A program made the position numbers and the translations under genes. Below the pieces are notes generated by a model, which made no database searches, was not told the DNA's origin, and saw nothing but the letters and a program-made list of their open reading frames with translations. Below, in pieces: positions 26,243-34,689 of a stretch of 64,000 nucleotides of DNA (positions are counted from its first letter, which is position 1; the number at the start of each line of letters is the position of its first letter). The stretch is from assembly GCA_002729695.1 (NCBI GenBank), contig PBYQ01000015.1, positions 1 through 64,000 of the forward strand. The letters run 5' to 3'. Source of the DNA: Citromicrobium sp. Its GTDB lineage: Bacteria; Pseudomonadota; Alphaproteobacteria; Sphingomonadales; Sphingomonadaceae.

Positions 26243-28426
26243 TCACCGCATCTTCTTCTGCGTCCGCCCGTACCTGAGCTTCCTCGTCCCCGGCTTGCCC
26301 TCATTGCTCCGCCCCACGCGCGGTGCCTTCTGCTCACCCTCTGGCAGCCCAAGCTCGTCCGCCTCCAGCGCGCGGATTTCGTCGCGCAGGCGGCCGGCCT
26401 CTTCGAATTCGAGGTTCGCGGCGGCTTCGCGCATCTTTTTCTCGAGGTCTTCGATGTAGGCGCGCAGGTTGTGGCCGACGAGCGGCGTGGCCTCATCCTC
26501 GGGTTCGCCGTCCTTGCCCTTGGTGGCGTGGGCGGTGATGTCGGCGATGGCGCGCTTGATCGTCTGCGGGGTGATCCCGTGTTCTTCGTTGAACTCGCGC
26601 TGCTTCTCGCGCCGGCGCTCGGTCTCCGCCATCGCGCGTTCCATCGAGCCCGTGATCCGGTCCGCATACAAAATTACTCGGCCATCGACGTTGCGCGCGG
26701 CGCGGCCGATGGTCTGGATCAGCGAGGTTTCGGAGCGCAGGAAGCCCTCCTTGTCCGCATCCAGAATGCACACCAGCCCGCATTCGGGAATGTCGAGGCC
26801 TTCGCGCAGCAGGTTGATGCCCACCAGCACGTCGTACACGCCCAGCCGCAGGTCGCGGATCAGCTCGATACGTTCCAGCGTCTCGACGTCGGAGTGCATG
26901 TAGCGGACCTTGACGCCCGCTTCGTGCATGAACTCGGTCAGGTCTTCGGCCATCCGCTTGGTCAGCGTGGTGACGAGCGTGCGGTAGCCGTTGGCAGCGG
27001 TCTTCTTGCACTCCTCGATACAGTCCTGGACCTGGTCCTCGACCGGGCGGATGTCGACCGGCGGGTCGATCAGACCGGTCGGGCGGATCACCTGCTCGGC
27101 AAAGACGCCGCCTGTCTGCTCCAGCTCCCACGAACCGGGGGTTGCCGAAACGCAGAAGGTCTGCGGGCGCATCGCGTCCCACTCGTTGAAGCGCAAAGGC
27201 CGGTTGTCGATGCATGAGGGCAGGCGGAAGCCATATTCGGCCAGCGTTATCTTGCGGCGGTGGTCGCCCTTCGCCATCGCGCCGATCTGCGGCACGGTCT
27301 GGTGCGACTCGTCGACGAACAGCAGCGCGTTTTCGGGCAGGTATTCGAACAGGGTCGGCGGCGGCTCGCCCGGGAGGCGGCCGGTCAGGAAGCGCGAGTA
27401 GTTCTCGATCCCGTTGCAGCTGCCGGTCGCGGCGATCATTTCGAGGTCGAAATTGGTGCGCTGTTCCAGCCGCTGGTGTTCGAGCAGCTTGCCCTCTGCC
27501 TCCAGCTCCTTGAGCCTTTCGGCCAGCTCGAACCGGATGGCTTCGGACGCCTGCTTCATCGTCGGTCCGGGGGTGACGTAGTGCGAGTTGGCGTAGACGC
27601 GCACCTTTTCGAGCTTGCGGCCGGGCTTGCCGGTCAGCGGATCGAATTCGACGATTTCCTCGATGTCGTCGCCGAAGAAGCTGATCCGCCACGCCGTGTC
27701 TTCATAGTGCGAAGGAAAGATTTCGAGATTGTCGCCGCGCACGCGGAAATTGCCGCGCGCGAAAGCGACATCGTTGCGCTTGTACTGCAGCGCGACGAGC
27801 TTGCGGATCAGTTCGCGCTGGTCGACGCTCTCGCCTTCCTTGATGTCGAAAATCATCGCGGAGTAAGTCTCGACCGAGCCGATACCGTAGAGACAGGAAA
27901 CCGAGGCGACGATGATCACATCGTCCCGTTCCAGCAGCGCGCGCGTGGCCGAGTGGCGCATCCGGTCGATCGCCTCGTTCACCGAGCTTTCCTTCTCGAT
28001 GTAGGTGTCGGACCGCGGCACGTAGGCTTCGGGCTGGTAGTAGTCGTAATAGCTGACGAAATACTCGACCGCGTTGTTGGGGAAGAAGCTCTTGAACTCG
28101 CCATAGAGCTGCGCGGCGAGGATCTTGTTTGGCGCAAGGATCAGCGCGGGACGCTGCAATTCCTCGATCACCTTGGCCATCGTGAAGGTCTTGCCCGAAC
28201 CGGTGACCCCCAGCAGCACCTGCGTCTGTTCGCCTTCCTTCGCGCTGTCGACCAACTCGCGGATCGCGGTCGGCTGGTCGCCCGCGGGTTGGTATTCGCT
28301 GACAAGCTCGAACCGCTTGCCCGGCATCGACTTCTCGGGCCGCGCAGGCTTGTGCGGGGTGAATTCGCCGGTGGTGTCGGGCTCTTCCAGCCCGCGCCTG
28401 ATGATCAATTCCGCCATGTCGTTCAT
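26243..28426 (-). CDS. uvrB: excinuclease ABC subunit UvrB
   Basis: A 727-residue DNA repair helicase that verifies damage within the UvrABC nucleotide-excision system. Visible landmarks are the Walker A loop GVTGSGKT (73-80), the beta-hairpin segment [12 protein letters not shown] that clamps [11 protein letters not shown] (DEAD-type motif II), the helicase [11 protein letters not shown] block and the C-terminal UVR domain ([20 protein letters not shown]) that contacts UvrC. ATG 28426 is taken as the start; ATG 28417 is a close alternative, and neither has a strong Shine-Dalgarno. The tail after the UVR domain is basic (RTQKKMR). It diverges from the DUF3617 lipoprotein genes. Confidence 0.97.
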   Translation of the reverse strand: MNDMAELIIRRGLEEPDTTGEFTPHKPARPEKSMPGKRFELVSEYQPAGDQPTAIRELVDSAKEGEQTQVLLGVTGSGKTFTMAKVIEELQRPALILAPNKILAAQLYGEFKSFFPNNAVEYFVSYYDYYQPEAYVPRSDTYIEKESSVNEAIDRMRHSATRALLERDDVIIVASVSCLYGIGSVETYSAMIFDIKEGESVDQRELIRKLVALQYKRNDVAFARGNFRVRGDNLEIFPSHYEDTAWRISFFGDDIEEIVEFDPLTGKPGRKLEKVRVYANSHYVTPGPTMKQASEAIRFELAERLKELEAEGKLLEHQRLEQRTNFDLEMIAATGSCNGIENYSRFLTGRLPGEPPPTLFEYLPENALLFVDESHQTVPQIGAMAKGDHRRKITLAEYGFRLPSCIDNRPLRFNEWDAMRPQTFCVSATPGSWELEQTGGVFAEQVIRPTGLIDPPVDIRPVEDQVQDCIEECKKTAANGYRTLVTTLTKRMAEDLTEFMHEAGVKVRYMHSDVETLERIELIRDLRLGVYDVLVGINLLREGLDIPECGLVCILDADKEGFLRSETSLIQTIGRAARNVDGRVILYADRITGSMERAMAETERRREKQREFNEEHGITPQTIKRAIADITAHATKGKDGEPEDEATPLVGHNLRAYIEDLEKKMREAAANLEFEEAGRLRDEIRALEADELGLPEGEQKAPRVGRSNEGKPGTRKLRYGRTQKKMR

Positions 28427-28537
28427 ATTGGCGCGTCGGGCGCTCGCCGCAATGGCGGTTGTGAGGTGCCCCCCCGCACGATAGGAACCTTGCACACCAT
28501 GCGGACCATGCCCGTCGAACGCTGTGGGAGAATTGAC

Positions 28538-29083
28538 ATGCGCATCATCATCGCCGCCACCGCCTGCCTCGCCCTGCTCGGCGGCTGCTCGGACGGGGGT
28601 GCCGACGCGGATGGCGACGGCACGATCACCGAGCAGGAAGTGGCCGCCGAAGCTGCCTCGGGCGGCGAGATCAAGATGCGCGCCGGGGAGTGGGAAAACA
28701 CCATCGAGTTCACCGAATTCGATATTCCCGGTGTCCCGGAAGGCATGAAGGATATGATTGCCGGGCAGATGGGCAAATCGATCACCGCCAAATCGTGCCT
28801 GACCCAGGAAGAGGCCGACAAGCCAGACGCGGGCTTTTTCAATGGCGAGAAAAACGACGATTGCACCTACGACGAATTCGACCGTTCGGGCGGTAAGCTG
28901 AAGCTGCGGATGACCTGCGACACAGACGAGTCCGGCGGCTCCGCGAAAATCGCGATGGATGGCAAGTTCGGGCGGGACAGCTTCACGATGACCATGTCCA
29001 ACGTCGTCTCGGGTTCCGAAAACGGCGATGTGACCATGAAGGGCACGATATCGGGCAAGCGGATCGGCGACTGCGCCGGGTAG
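28538..29083 (+). CDS. DUF3617 lipoprotein with EF-hand loop
   Basis: A 181-residue predicted lipoprotein: signal ending LLGGC (Cys17), then [12 protein letters not shown] (23-34), which fits the 12-position EF-hand calcium loop exactly (D23, D25, D27, G28, I30, E34). The rest matches DUF3617, with [21 protein letters not shown] and the cysteine-containing [12 protein letters not shown] and CTYDEF segments, ending [14 protein letters not shown] ribosome-binding site precedes the ATG. A paralogous DUF3617 lipoprotein follows 56 bases later. The role is unknown; calcium binding is inferred from the loop alone. Confidence 0.82.
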   Translation: MRIIIAATACLALLGGCSDGGADADGDGTITEQEVAAEAASGGEIKMRAGEWENTIEFTEFDIPGVPEGMKDMIAGQMGKSITAKSCLTQEEADKPDAGFFNGEKNDDCTYDEFDRSGGKLKLRMTCDTDESGGSAKIAMDGKFGRDSFTMTMSNVVSGSENGDVTMKGTISGKRIGDCAG

Positions 29084-29088
29084 TGTTG

Positions 29089-29116
29089 CGATCCCGCCTG
29101 CGAACGGGCGGGATCG
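29089..29116. other. intercistronic perfect hairpin between DUF3617 genes
   Basis: A perfect 10-bp stem (CGATCCCGCC / GGCGGGATCG) with an 8-base loop begins six bases after the first DUF3617 stop. No T-run follows, so it is more likely an mRNA-stability or partial-attenuation element than a terminator. Confidence 0.6.
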
Positions 29117-29139
29117 ATAAAGGAAGGCTGATCCCCATC

Positions 29140-29640
29140 ATGCGGATTGAAATGGCGGGCATTCTCGCGCCCGTACTGGCGCTCGCTCTGGCAGGCTGCG
29201 GGGAACCGCCCGGTGGGACGATGGGCAACGACACGGCGGAAAAGATCGACGGCGACGTCCGCCAGATCGCAGGCCTCTACCGCGAACGGATCACCATTGA
29301 AGGGCCGGCCAATGGCGGCGCGGGCAGCCAGTACGGCGAAGACGAGAAGTGCCTGACCGAGGATGACGTGAAGGATGGCCACCGTGCCATGCTCCTTTCT
29401 TTCCAGGGCGATGCCTGCAAGTTCGAGAAATACGATCTCGAAGGCTCGACGCTCGACGCGGTGCTGGTGTGCAAGGCAGATGCCTACCAACCCGAAACGC
29501 GCGGGAGCATCACCGGAACCGTCACGCCCACCGGCAGCAATCTGCGGATGACCTATTCGGGTCTCGGCAGCGGCGAGGGTGCGGTCGGCATGCGCGTCGA
29601 GAGCGAACGTATCGGCGATTGCGCAGAAGAGGGTAAGTAA
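29140..29640 (+). CDS. DUF3617 lipoprotein (paralogue)
   Basis: A 166-residue predicted lipoprotein: the signal ends ALAGCG, followed by a Gly-rich linker and a DUF3617 domain with IAGLYRERITIEGP, EKCLTEDDVKDG, CKFEKYDLEGSTLDAVLVCKA and a final RIGDCAEEGK. The shared ending RIGDCA with its upstream neighbour and their tandem position indicate duplication. The neighbour's EF-hand loop is missing here. An AGGAAGG site lies about 12 bases before ATG 29140; ATG 29152 is possible but would shorten the signal. The frame upstream of 29140 is open only by chance. Confidence 0.8.
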   Translation: MRIEMAGILAPVLALALAGCGEPPGGTMGNDTAEKIDGDVRQIAGLYRERITIEGPANGGAGSQYGEDEKCLTEDDVKDGHRAMLLSFQGDACKFEKYDLEGSTLDAVLVCKADAYQPETRGSITGTVTPTGSNLRMTYSGLGSGEGAVGMRVESERIGDCAEEGK

Positions 29641-29704
29641 CGCCGCTTTCGCTGCGTCTTGGGCGGTTCAGGAAACTCTAAGCCGCCTGTGGCATTATGA
29701 GGGT

Positions 29705-30520
29705 GTGAGAGACGTCCTCAAAACACCGCTTGTGGCGACCCAGCAAGGCCTCAGCACCGGTGTACCCGGCTTCACCGCTCTCGCCGACAGCGAGTGGGCG
29801 CGGCGTTTCGCGCTGGCGCGCGAGCCCGATCCCGACGGCGCACGCGGCCCGCGCCTGTGGTATCTGCTCGCCGAGCTCGGTTACATGCTGGAACCGCTGC
29901 GGCGGCTTTACCGGTCGCTCTTCAAGCCGTTCAGGATCGCCAAGGCCAGCCACCCCCGGATGGTCATGGTGCTGCCAGGTTTCGGCACGAACCCCATCAA
30001 AATGCGCTATTTCGCGCGGCGTCTGGAAGACGCTGGGCACACGGTCAAGCGCTGGGGATGCGGCTATAACTGGGGCTTTTCGGAGGATCTCTTCGAACAG
30101 CTGGAAGAGCGCCTCCTCGATCTCAGGGCGCGCGCCGGCGAGCCGGTTGTGTTGGTCGGCTGGAGCCTTGGCGGGCTCTACGCGCGCGAACTGGCCAAGC
30201 GCCAGCCGGATGCGGTGGCCAAGGTGATCTCCATGGGCTCTCCCTTCTCGGGCAGCCTGCGCGCCAACAACGTGTGGCGGATTTATCAGGCGGTCGCGGG
30301 ACACCGGATCGCGGACGTAAAGCTGGCAGCCCAATTGTCGCGCAAACCGCCGGTGGAAACGGTCGCGCTGTGGAGCCCGCGCGACGGGGCTATCAGCCCG
30401 CGCTCTGCCGCAGGCTATCCCGGCGAACGCGACCGGGCGGTCGCGCTCCGCTGCAGCCACATGGGCTTTTCCTACTCACCCGAGGCGATCTGCGCGGTTG
30501 CGCGAGAGATCGACGACTGA
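29705..30520 (+). CDS. alpha/beta hydrolase
   Basis: An alpha/beta hydrolase-fold protein with VMVLPGFGTNPIKMRYF (oxyanion-hole region), the nucleophile elbow GWSLGG (Ser about 154) and a C-terminal RCSHMGFSY His. The start is unclear: no ATG gives an N-terminal extension typical of the family. GTG 29705 is used because it begins VRDVLKTPLVATQQG shortly after the last upstream stop-free stretch, but no good ribosome-binding site precedes it; ATG 29888 would drop 61 residues. There is no signal peptide from the GTG, so it is probably cytoplasmic. The substrate is unknown. It converges on the extensin-family gene with a nine-base gap. Confidence 0.75.
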   Translation: MRDVLKTPLVATQQGLSTGVPGFTALADSEWARRFALAREPDPDGARGPRLWYLLAELGYMLEPLRRLYRSLFKPFRIAKASHPRMVMVLPGFGTNPIKMRYFARRLEDAGHTVKRWGCGYNWGFSEDLFEQLEERLLDLRARAGEPVVLVGWSLGGLYARELAKRQPDAVAKVISMGSPFSGSLRANNVWRIYQAVAGHRIADVKLAAQLSRKPPVETVALWSPRDGAISPRSAAGYPGERDRAVALRCSHMGFSYSPEAICAVAREIDD

Positions 30521-30529
30521 CCTCGCCGA

Positions 30530-31222
30530 TCAGCGGCAGAACGAGCCGTCGCCGAATTCCAGATGCAGATGGTCCGCGTGCGCCGCGTTATAGTCGGGGC
30601 TGAGCACGGTGCCGAAGCGTTTGCAGGCGCTTTGCCGCACCACGCGCAGGAACTTTTTCTCCGCGCCCGACCCGGCGTTCCAGTCGGCCTTGACCGTGAT
30701 CCGCCGTCCATCTTCCAGCACGAAGCCCGCGATGTCGATTGCCTCCGCCCGCGCATGAGCAGAGCGTTTCGAACTGCCCGCGACATTGCGGCAGGCGTAG
30801 CTGCCCATCGTTTCGATCCGCGCGATCCCACTACCGAGATAGGCCCGTGCCGCACGGTCCACACCGTAGCGTGCCCAGTCGGCGAAGGTCCCCGCCGTCG
30901 AACACGTCACCGCGCCGAGGCTTGAGATGCCAAGGCGGCTCATGTCGCCTTGCAGGTCCGTCAGCGACACCGCGTTGATCTGCGAGCAGCCGGGCGCCTC
31001 GCTCGAGTTCACCAATGGCGAGAAGCGCGCTCCGGTTGCGCCAAGATGCGCGAGGCATTGCTGATCGACCAGGCTGGGGGCGACGGTGCCGCTGCGATCG
31101 ATCGTCGGGGGCATGCGGCGGGGTTGCGTGTCTTGCGCCGCGCCGCCCCCACCCGGCAGCAGCTGGCAGCCGGACAGGGCCAGTGCGATGCAGGTCAGGA
31201 ACAGGAGGCGCGGATGGTGCAT
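30530..31222 (-). CDS. extensin family lipoprotein
   Basis: A 230-residue predicted lipoprotein (lipobox LSGC, Cys19) with an extensin-like C-terminal domain, a family related to LAS/DD-carboxypeptidase folds. The domain carries CSQINAVSLTDLQGD, RYGVDRAARAYLGSGIARIETMGSYACRNV, the metal-ligand-type HARAEAIDIAGF and the closing AHADHLHLEFGDGSFC. These His and Asp residues suggest a zinc-dependent peptidoglycan hydrolase-like activity, which is inference. It starts with ATG 31222 and diverges from an SDR gene. Confidence 0.85.
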   Translation of the reverse strand: MHHPRLLFLTCIALALSGCQLLPGGGGAAQDTQPRRMPPTIDRSGTVAPSLVDQQCLAHLGATGARFSPLVNSSEAPGCSQINAVSLTDLQGDMSRLGISSLGAVTCSTAGTFADWARYGVDRAARAYLGSGIARIETMGSYACRNVAGSSKRSAHARAEAIDIAGFVLEDGRRITVKADWNAGSGAEKKFLRVVRQSACKRFGTVLSPDYNAAHADHLHLEFGDGSFCR

Positions 31223-31334
31223 GTCGCCCCCCGGTATCGACCGGGCTTGGTTAACACCGCCCTAAGACCGCCTGCGGGGAAACATACCCCCGGCCCACCC
31301 ATTGCGAGGGGGAGGCATTCAAAAAGAGGAACCT

Positions 31335-32123
31335 ATGCAACGCTTTACCGACCGCACCGTGATCGTCACAGGATCGTCCAAGGGGATCGGCTCGGCCATC
31401 GCGCATCGCTTTGCGCAGGAGGGTGCCAATGTCGTGCTCAACAGCCGCAGCCGGGAGGATCTGGAGAGCGTCGCCAGCGATCTGGACGAGGCGCGCACCC
31501 TGCTGGTCGAGGGCGACGTATCCGACGTGGCCTTCGCCAAAGACCTCGTCAAGCGCACGGTGGAGCGGTTCGGCGGGCTCGATTGCCTCGTCAATAACGC
31601 AGGCACTGCAACGGCGGGACCGCTGGCCGAGGCGAGCAACGAGGACATCGACACGGTGATCGATATCAATGTCAAAGGCGTCATGTACCTGTGCCGTGCG
31701 GCGATCCCGCATCTCGCGAAGAGCGACGCGCCCGGTGGCGGCAGCATCGTCAATACCTCCAGCGTCTCTGGCACCGGCGGCGACTGGACCATGCCGATCT
31801 ACAACGCGAGCAAGGGCGCGGTGACCAACCTCACCCGCGGTCTCGCGCTGCAGCTGGGCGCGCAGGGCATCCGCGTAAACGCGGTGTGCCCCTCCCTGAC
31901 TAAGACCGAAATGAGCGAGGATATCCGCGATAACGACGAGCTGTTCGACGCCTTCCTGCGGCGCATCCCGCTCGGCCGCGCGGGCGAACCGGATGATGTC
32001 GCAGCAGTTGTCGCCTTTCTCGCCAGCGAAGATGCGCGCCACGTCACCGGCGTGAACCTGCCAGTCGACGGCGGGGTCAGCGCGTCGAACGGCCAGCCCA
32101 ACTTCCAGGCATTTCAGTCGTAG
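31335..32123 (+). CDS. SDR family NAD(P)-dependent oxidoreductase
   Basis: A 262-residue classical short-chain dehydrogenase. It has the cofactor motif TGSSKGIG (12-19), the NNAG motif (87-90), the catalytic Tyr156 and Lys160 in YNASK and Ser143 upstream, and the C-terminal LPVDGGVSASN. An AGAGGA ribosome-binding site precedes ATG 31335; the frame extends further upstream but only through the intergenic gap. The acidic residue that would fix NAD preference is not clear, and the substrate is unknown. Its last ten bases overlap the end of the convergent DUF4424 gene. Confidence 0.9.
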   Translation: MQRFTDRTVIVTGSSKGIGSAIAHRFAQEGANVVLNSRSREDLESVASDLDEARTLLVEGDVSDVAFAKDLVKRTVERFGGLDCLVNNAGTATAGPLAEASNEDIDTVIDINVKGVMYLCRAAIPHLAKSDAPGGGSIVNTSSVSGTGGDWTMPIYNASKGAVTNLTRGLALQLGAQGIRVNAVCPSLTKTEMSEDIRDNDELFDAFLRRIPLGRAGEPDDVAAVVAFLASEDARHVTGVNLPVDGGVSASNGQPNFQAFQS

Positions 32124-33139
32124 CGGAAGAAATTGATGATCAGCACCTCGAGGTCGCGGGTCGGCTCGAAGTCTTGCTTCACCACCTCGAACTGCGTCGG
32201 GCCGATCTTCTTCACCCCGTCCATGCAGAAGGCGACGAGCGCGTCGGGCGATCCCTTGTCGACCACCAGCCGGAATTCGCGGATCGGCCCGTCCCAGTTC
32301 GCGCCCGAGGAAAGGACGTAGTTCAGCCAGGTCTCGCCCATGTAGGTCTGCATTTCTTCGGCCCCGCCGGGGTTGGCGACCCGCCGGTCGATCCCGGCGA
32401 CGATATCTTCGTCGAGGCAGTATTTCGTGCGATACTCGGCCAGGATGCTGTCCGCATCGTCGCTACGATATTGCGGATAGAGGGCGCTGCCCGCGCTGCC
32501 TCCGACCATCGGCACATATTCATGCCGCACCGCGACCGTGCTGTTCGGTTCGAAGGTTTGCTCGCGCACGAAGTAGGTCACCTGATCCCAAGCCGGCACC
32601 ACCTCGTTGCCGAACAGCGGATCGCGCACGGCCCAGCCTTCGGCCACCAGAGCCTCCTGCTCGGTTTCGGACAGCCGCGCGAACGGATTGAGTTCGTCGA
32701 AATGCGCCCACGCCATCGGCCAGCCACGCTCTGCAACGGCATCGGTCACGTCGCGATCGCCGATCATCGCCCGGTCGAGCTGTTGCAAGCGCAGGGGGCG
32801 TCCGTCGACGTGGGTCGCAAAATCGAAGCCCGACCAGTTTTCGGTGTTGTCGTAATACATGTCGCGCGCAGCCAGCCCGCGCGGCTGCGAGGGCATGGGG
32901 AAGGCGATTGTGGCGGTGATGTACTCGTCCGTCGGATTCTCGAACACGTAGTCGACCCGCACCAGATCGGCAGAGACGTAGAGGTCTTCCTTGAGCATCC
33001 GCAGCGCGCTCGAAGGTTTGAGCTCGATCCCGCCAAGGCCGATCTCGGCCTCGGAATCGTTCGCCGAGATCGGGCTGGCGAGCAGGAAGCCCGCAGCAGC
33101 GAGAAGCGCCGCGCTCGGCAGCAGACGTGCAAACATCAT
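32114..33139 (-). CDS. DUF4424 periplasmic protein
   Basis: A 341-residue protein with a Sec signal peptide (about 1-26, MMFARLLPSAALLAAAGFLLAS) followed by DUF4424. Conserved features are SALRMLKEDLYVSADLVRVDYVFENPTDE and the Trp- and Tyr-rich central part, with two late cysteines (KYCLDED and VAFCMDG). The frame continues to a TTG at 33145, but ATG 33139 has a GGGAG site nine bases before it. Members often sit near beta-lactamase-like or envelope genes; none is adjacent here. Role unknown. Confidence 0.82.
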   Translation of the reverse strand: MMFARLLPSAALLAAAGFLLASPISANDSEAEIGLGGIELKPSSALRMLKEDLYVSADLVRVDYVFENPTDEYITATIAFPMPSQPRGLAARDMYYDNTENWSGFDFATHVDGRPLRLQQLDRAMIGDRDVTDAVAERGWPMAWAHFDELNPFARLSETEQEALVAEGWAVRDPLFGNEVVPAWDQVTYFVREQTFEPNSTVAVRHEYVPMVGGSAGSALYPQYRSDDADSILAEYRTKYCLDEDIVAGIDRRVANPGGAEEMQTYMGETWLNYVLSSGANWDGPIREFRLVVDKGSPDALVAFCMDGVKKIGPTQFEVVKQDFEPTRDLEVLIINFFRYD

Positions 33140-33218
33140 CGGCAAAACTCCCCCGACGGTGCGACCCTGGTGGCTTATACCACAGCGGGCGCGAGGGGGG
33201 AGAGGGGGATCGGTGCGA

Positions 33219-33596
33219 TCAGGCCTCTTCGGGCTCGCTACCCTGTTCCCACAATTCGATCTTCACCCCGTTGGGATCGAGCAGCCAGGCAAACTTGCCG
33301 TAGCCTTCATCGACCTGACCGACGATCTCGATGCCTTTCGCTTTCAGCTGTGCGACCATCGCGTCGCAATCGTCGACGCGAAGGTTGATCATGAAGCCGC
33401 CCTTGCCGGGCCGGATGTACTCGTCGTCCTTGAAATGGCTGATGAGCGAGTAGGGGGCAGCGTGCGGTTCTTCCGACCACGCGATTTGCGGGCCGTAGTC
33501 GCCAGTCAGGCCCAGCACATCCTCGTACCACTGCCGCGTCGCCGCGGGGTCCTCTGCGACGTAGAACACGCCGCCCAGTCCGGTCACCTTTGCCAT
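33219..33596 (-). CDS. VOC family protein (glyoxalase-like)
   Basis: A 125-residue vicinal-oxygen-chelate fold protein: two beta-alpha-beta-beta-beta units, starting GLGGVFYVAEDPAATRQWYEDVLGL and ending YGKFAWLLDPNGVKIELWEQ. The typical metal ligands (His or Glu on the first and third strands) are partly visible: His in SLISHFKDDE and the Glu of KIELWE. ATG 33596 has a GGAG site; the longer frame upstream of it lacks support. Substrate unknown. It diverges from the sdpR operon. Confidence 0.85.
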   Translation of the reverse strand: MAKVTGLGGVFYVAEDPAATRQWYEDVLGLTGDYGPQIAWSEEPHAAPYSLISHFKDDEYIRPGKGGFMINLRVDDCDAMVAQLKAKGIEIVGQVDEGYGKFAWLLDPNGVKIELWEQGSEPEEA

Positions 33597-33690
33597 TTGT
33601 CCAACTCCCCGCAAATCTGCCGCCAACCGGACCCTACCCAACATCACGCTCCGTGCATACGGCGTGCGACAGGGCTTGACGAGGACATTT

Positions 33691-33712
33691 TAGGCAATTA
33701 GCTAAATGCCTA
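33691..33712. promoter_or_regulatory. 22-bp dyad operator at the sdpR start
   Basis: TAGGCAATTAG/CTAAATGCCTA is an almost perfect 11+11 inverted repeat (one mismatch). It covers both candidate ATG codons of sdpR (33706 and 33712). A TTGACG at 33676-33681 fits a -35 element whose -10 would fall inside the dyad. ArsR-type repressors bind such sites, so autorepression by SdpR is the natural reading. Confidence 0.7.
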
Positions 33713-34023
33713 TGAACAAGGTGTTCGATGCTCTGTCTCATCCCATCCGGCGCGAGGTGCTGGAGCTGCTGAAAGGCGGGGGTATGACTGCGGGCGAAAT
33801 CGCCGATTACTTCCCCGTGTCCAAGCCGACCATGTCGGGTCACTTCGCCAAGCTGAAGGAGGCGGGGCTGATCCAGGGCGAGAATCGCCGGGGGGCGATC
33901 GTCTACACGCTCAACATGTCGACGCTCGAAGAAGCATTGCACGGCTTCATGGGGCGCATGGGGCTGGCACGCGAGGATGACGGAGATGTCCCCGCTCTTG
34001 GCAAGAAGGAGTTGTCCGAATGA
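33712..34023 (+). CDS. sdpR: SdpR-family (ArsR-like) autorepressor
   Basis: A 103-residue winged-helix repressor of the SdpR family. The helix-turn-helix region covers ALSHPIRREVLELLKGGGMTAGEIADYF and the recognition part KPTMSGHFAKLKEAGLI. In Bacillus subtilis SdpR represses sdpRI and is captured by the membrane protein SdpI; here sdpI follows with a four-base overlap (ATGA). ATG 33712 (MNKVFDALSHP) matches the usual N-terminus better than ATG 33706, and with the predicted promoter the mRNA would be nearly leaderless. The upstream dyad overlaps the start codon. No SdpC-like toxin gene is nearby. Confidence 0.85.
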   Translation: MNKVFDALSHPIRREVLELLKGGGMTAGEIADYFPVSKPTMSGHFAKLKEAGLIQGENRRGAIVYTLNMSTLEEALHGFMGRMGLAREDDGDVPALGKKELSE

Positions 34024-34688
34024 AGGTAAAGTCAATCCTGGCGGTCAACCTCTTGATCGTCGTGCTGATGGCGGGGTTCGCGCTGTGGGCGGCGGGCAAG
34101 GCACCTCCCGGCATGGAACTGCCGACCCACTGGAACATGGAAGGCGAGGTCGACCGCACCGCGCCCGCGCTCACGGCGCTGCTGATCCCGGTGGGGGTCA
34201 CGCTGTTCCTCGGTCTGGTCTTCGCGATCATCCCAGCGATCGAGCCTTTGCAGGACCGGATGGCGGGCTCTGCGCCGCTCTTGCGGGCGACATGGCTCGG
34301 CACCGTGGCGTTGATGATAGCGCTGCAAGGGATCATCGCCGCGCCGATCTTCGGGTTCGATGTGGGCGCAGGTGCGGTCATCGTGCTGGTCGGGCTGCTG
34401 TTCGTACTGCTTGGAAATATGCTGCCCAAATCGCGGCCCGGCTTCTTCGTCGGCATCCGCACGCCGTGGACGATCACCGACGCCGACAACTGGATCGCGA
34501 CGCATCGATTGGGCGGCAAACTGTTCATGCTCGCCGGGCTCGCCATGATCCTAGCCGGGATCATCCCCATGCCCGGCCCCGCACGGCTGGCGGTAGTGCT
34601 CGCCAGCGTCCTTATCGCGGCAGGCCTGCCCATCCTTTACAGCTGGCGCTTCTGGCAGCGCGGCAATCGTCGCGATCGCGAGGCCTGA
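34020..34688 (+). CDS. sdpI: SdpI family membrane protein
   Basis: A 222-residue protein with six predicted membrane helices of the SdpI/YhfL family. The N-terminal DUF1648-like part contains the signature PTHWNMEGEVDR, and the C-terminal part GFFVGIRTPWTITDADNWIATHRLGGKLF is the SdpI signature. In B. subtilis it gives immunity to the SDP toxin and sequesters SdpR at the membrane. Here it is coupled to sdpR (ATGA) and is followed two bases later by a secreted hydrolase, so it may sense envelope state rather than a self-made toxin. Confidence 0.88.
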   Translation: MKVKSILAVNLLIVVLMAGFALWAAGKAPPGMELPTHWNMEGEVDRTAPALTALLIPVGVTLFLGLVFAIIPAIEPLQDRMAGSAPLLRATWLGTVALMIALQGIIAAPIFGFDVGAGAVIVLVGLLFVLLGNMLPKSRPGFFVGIRTPWTITDADNWIATHRLGGKLFMLAGLAMILAGIIPMPGPARLAVVLASVLIAAGLPILYSWRFWQRGNRRDREA

Positions 34689-34689
34689 C

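Noticed and set aside
26493..27692. 399-codon frame inside uvrB on the same strand
   Set aside because: A second-frame shadow of uvrB; Arg/Asp-rich and without any motif.
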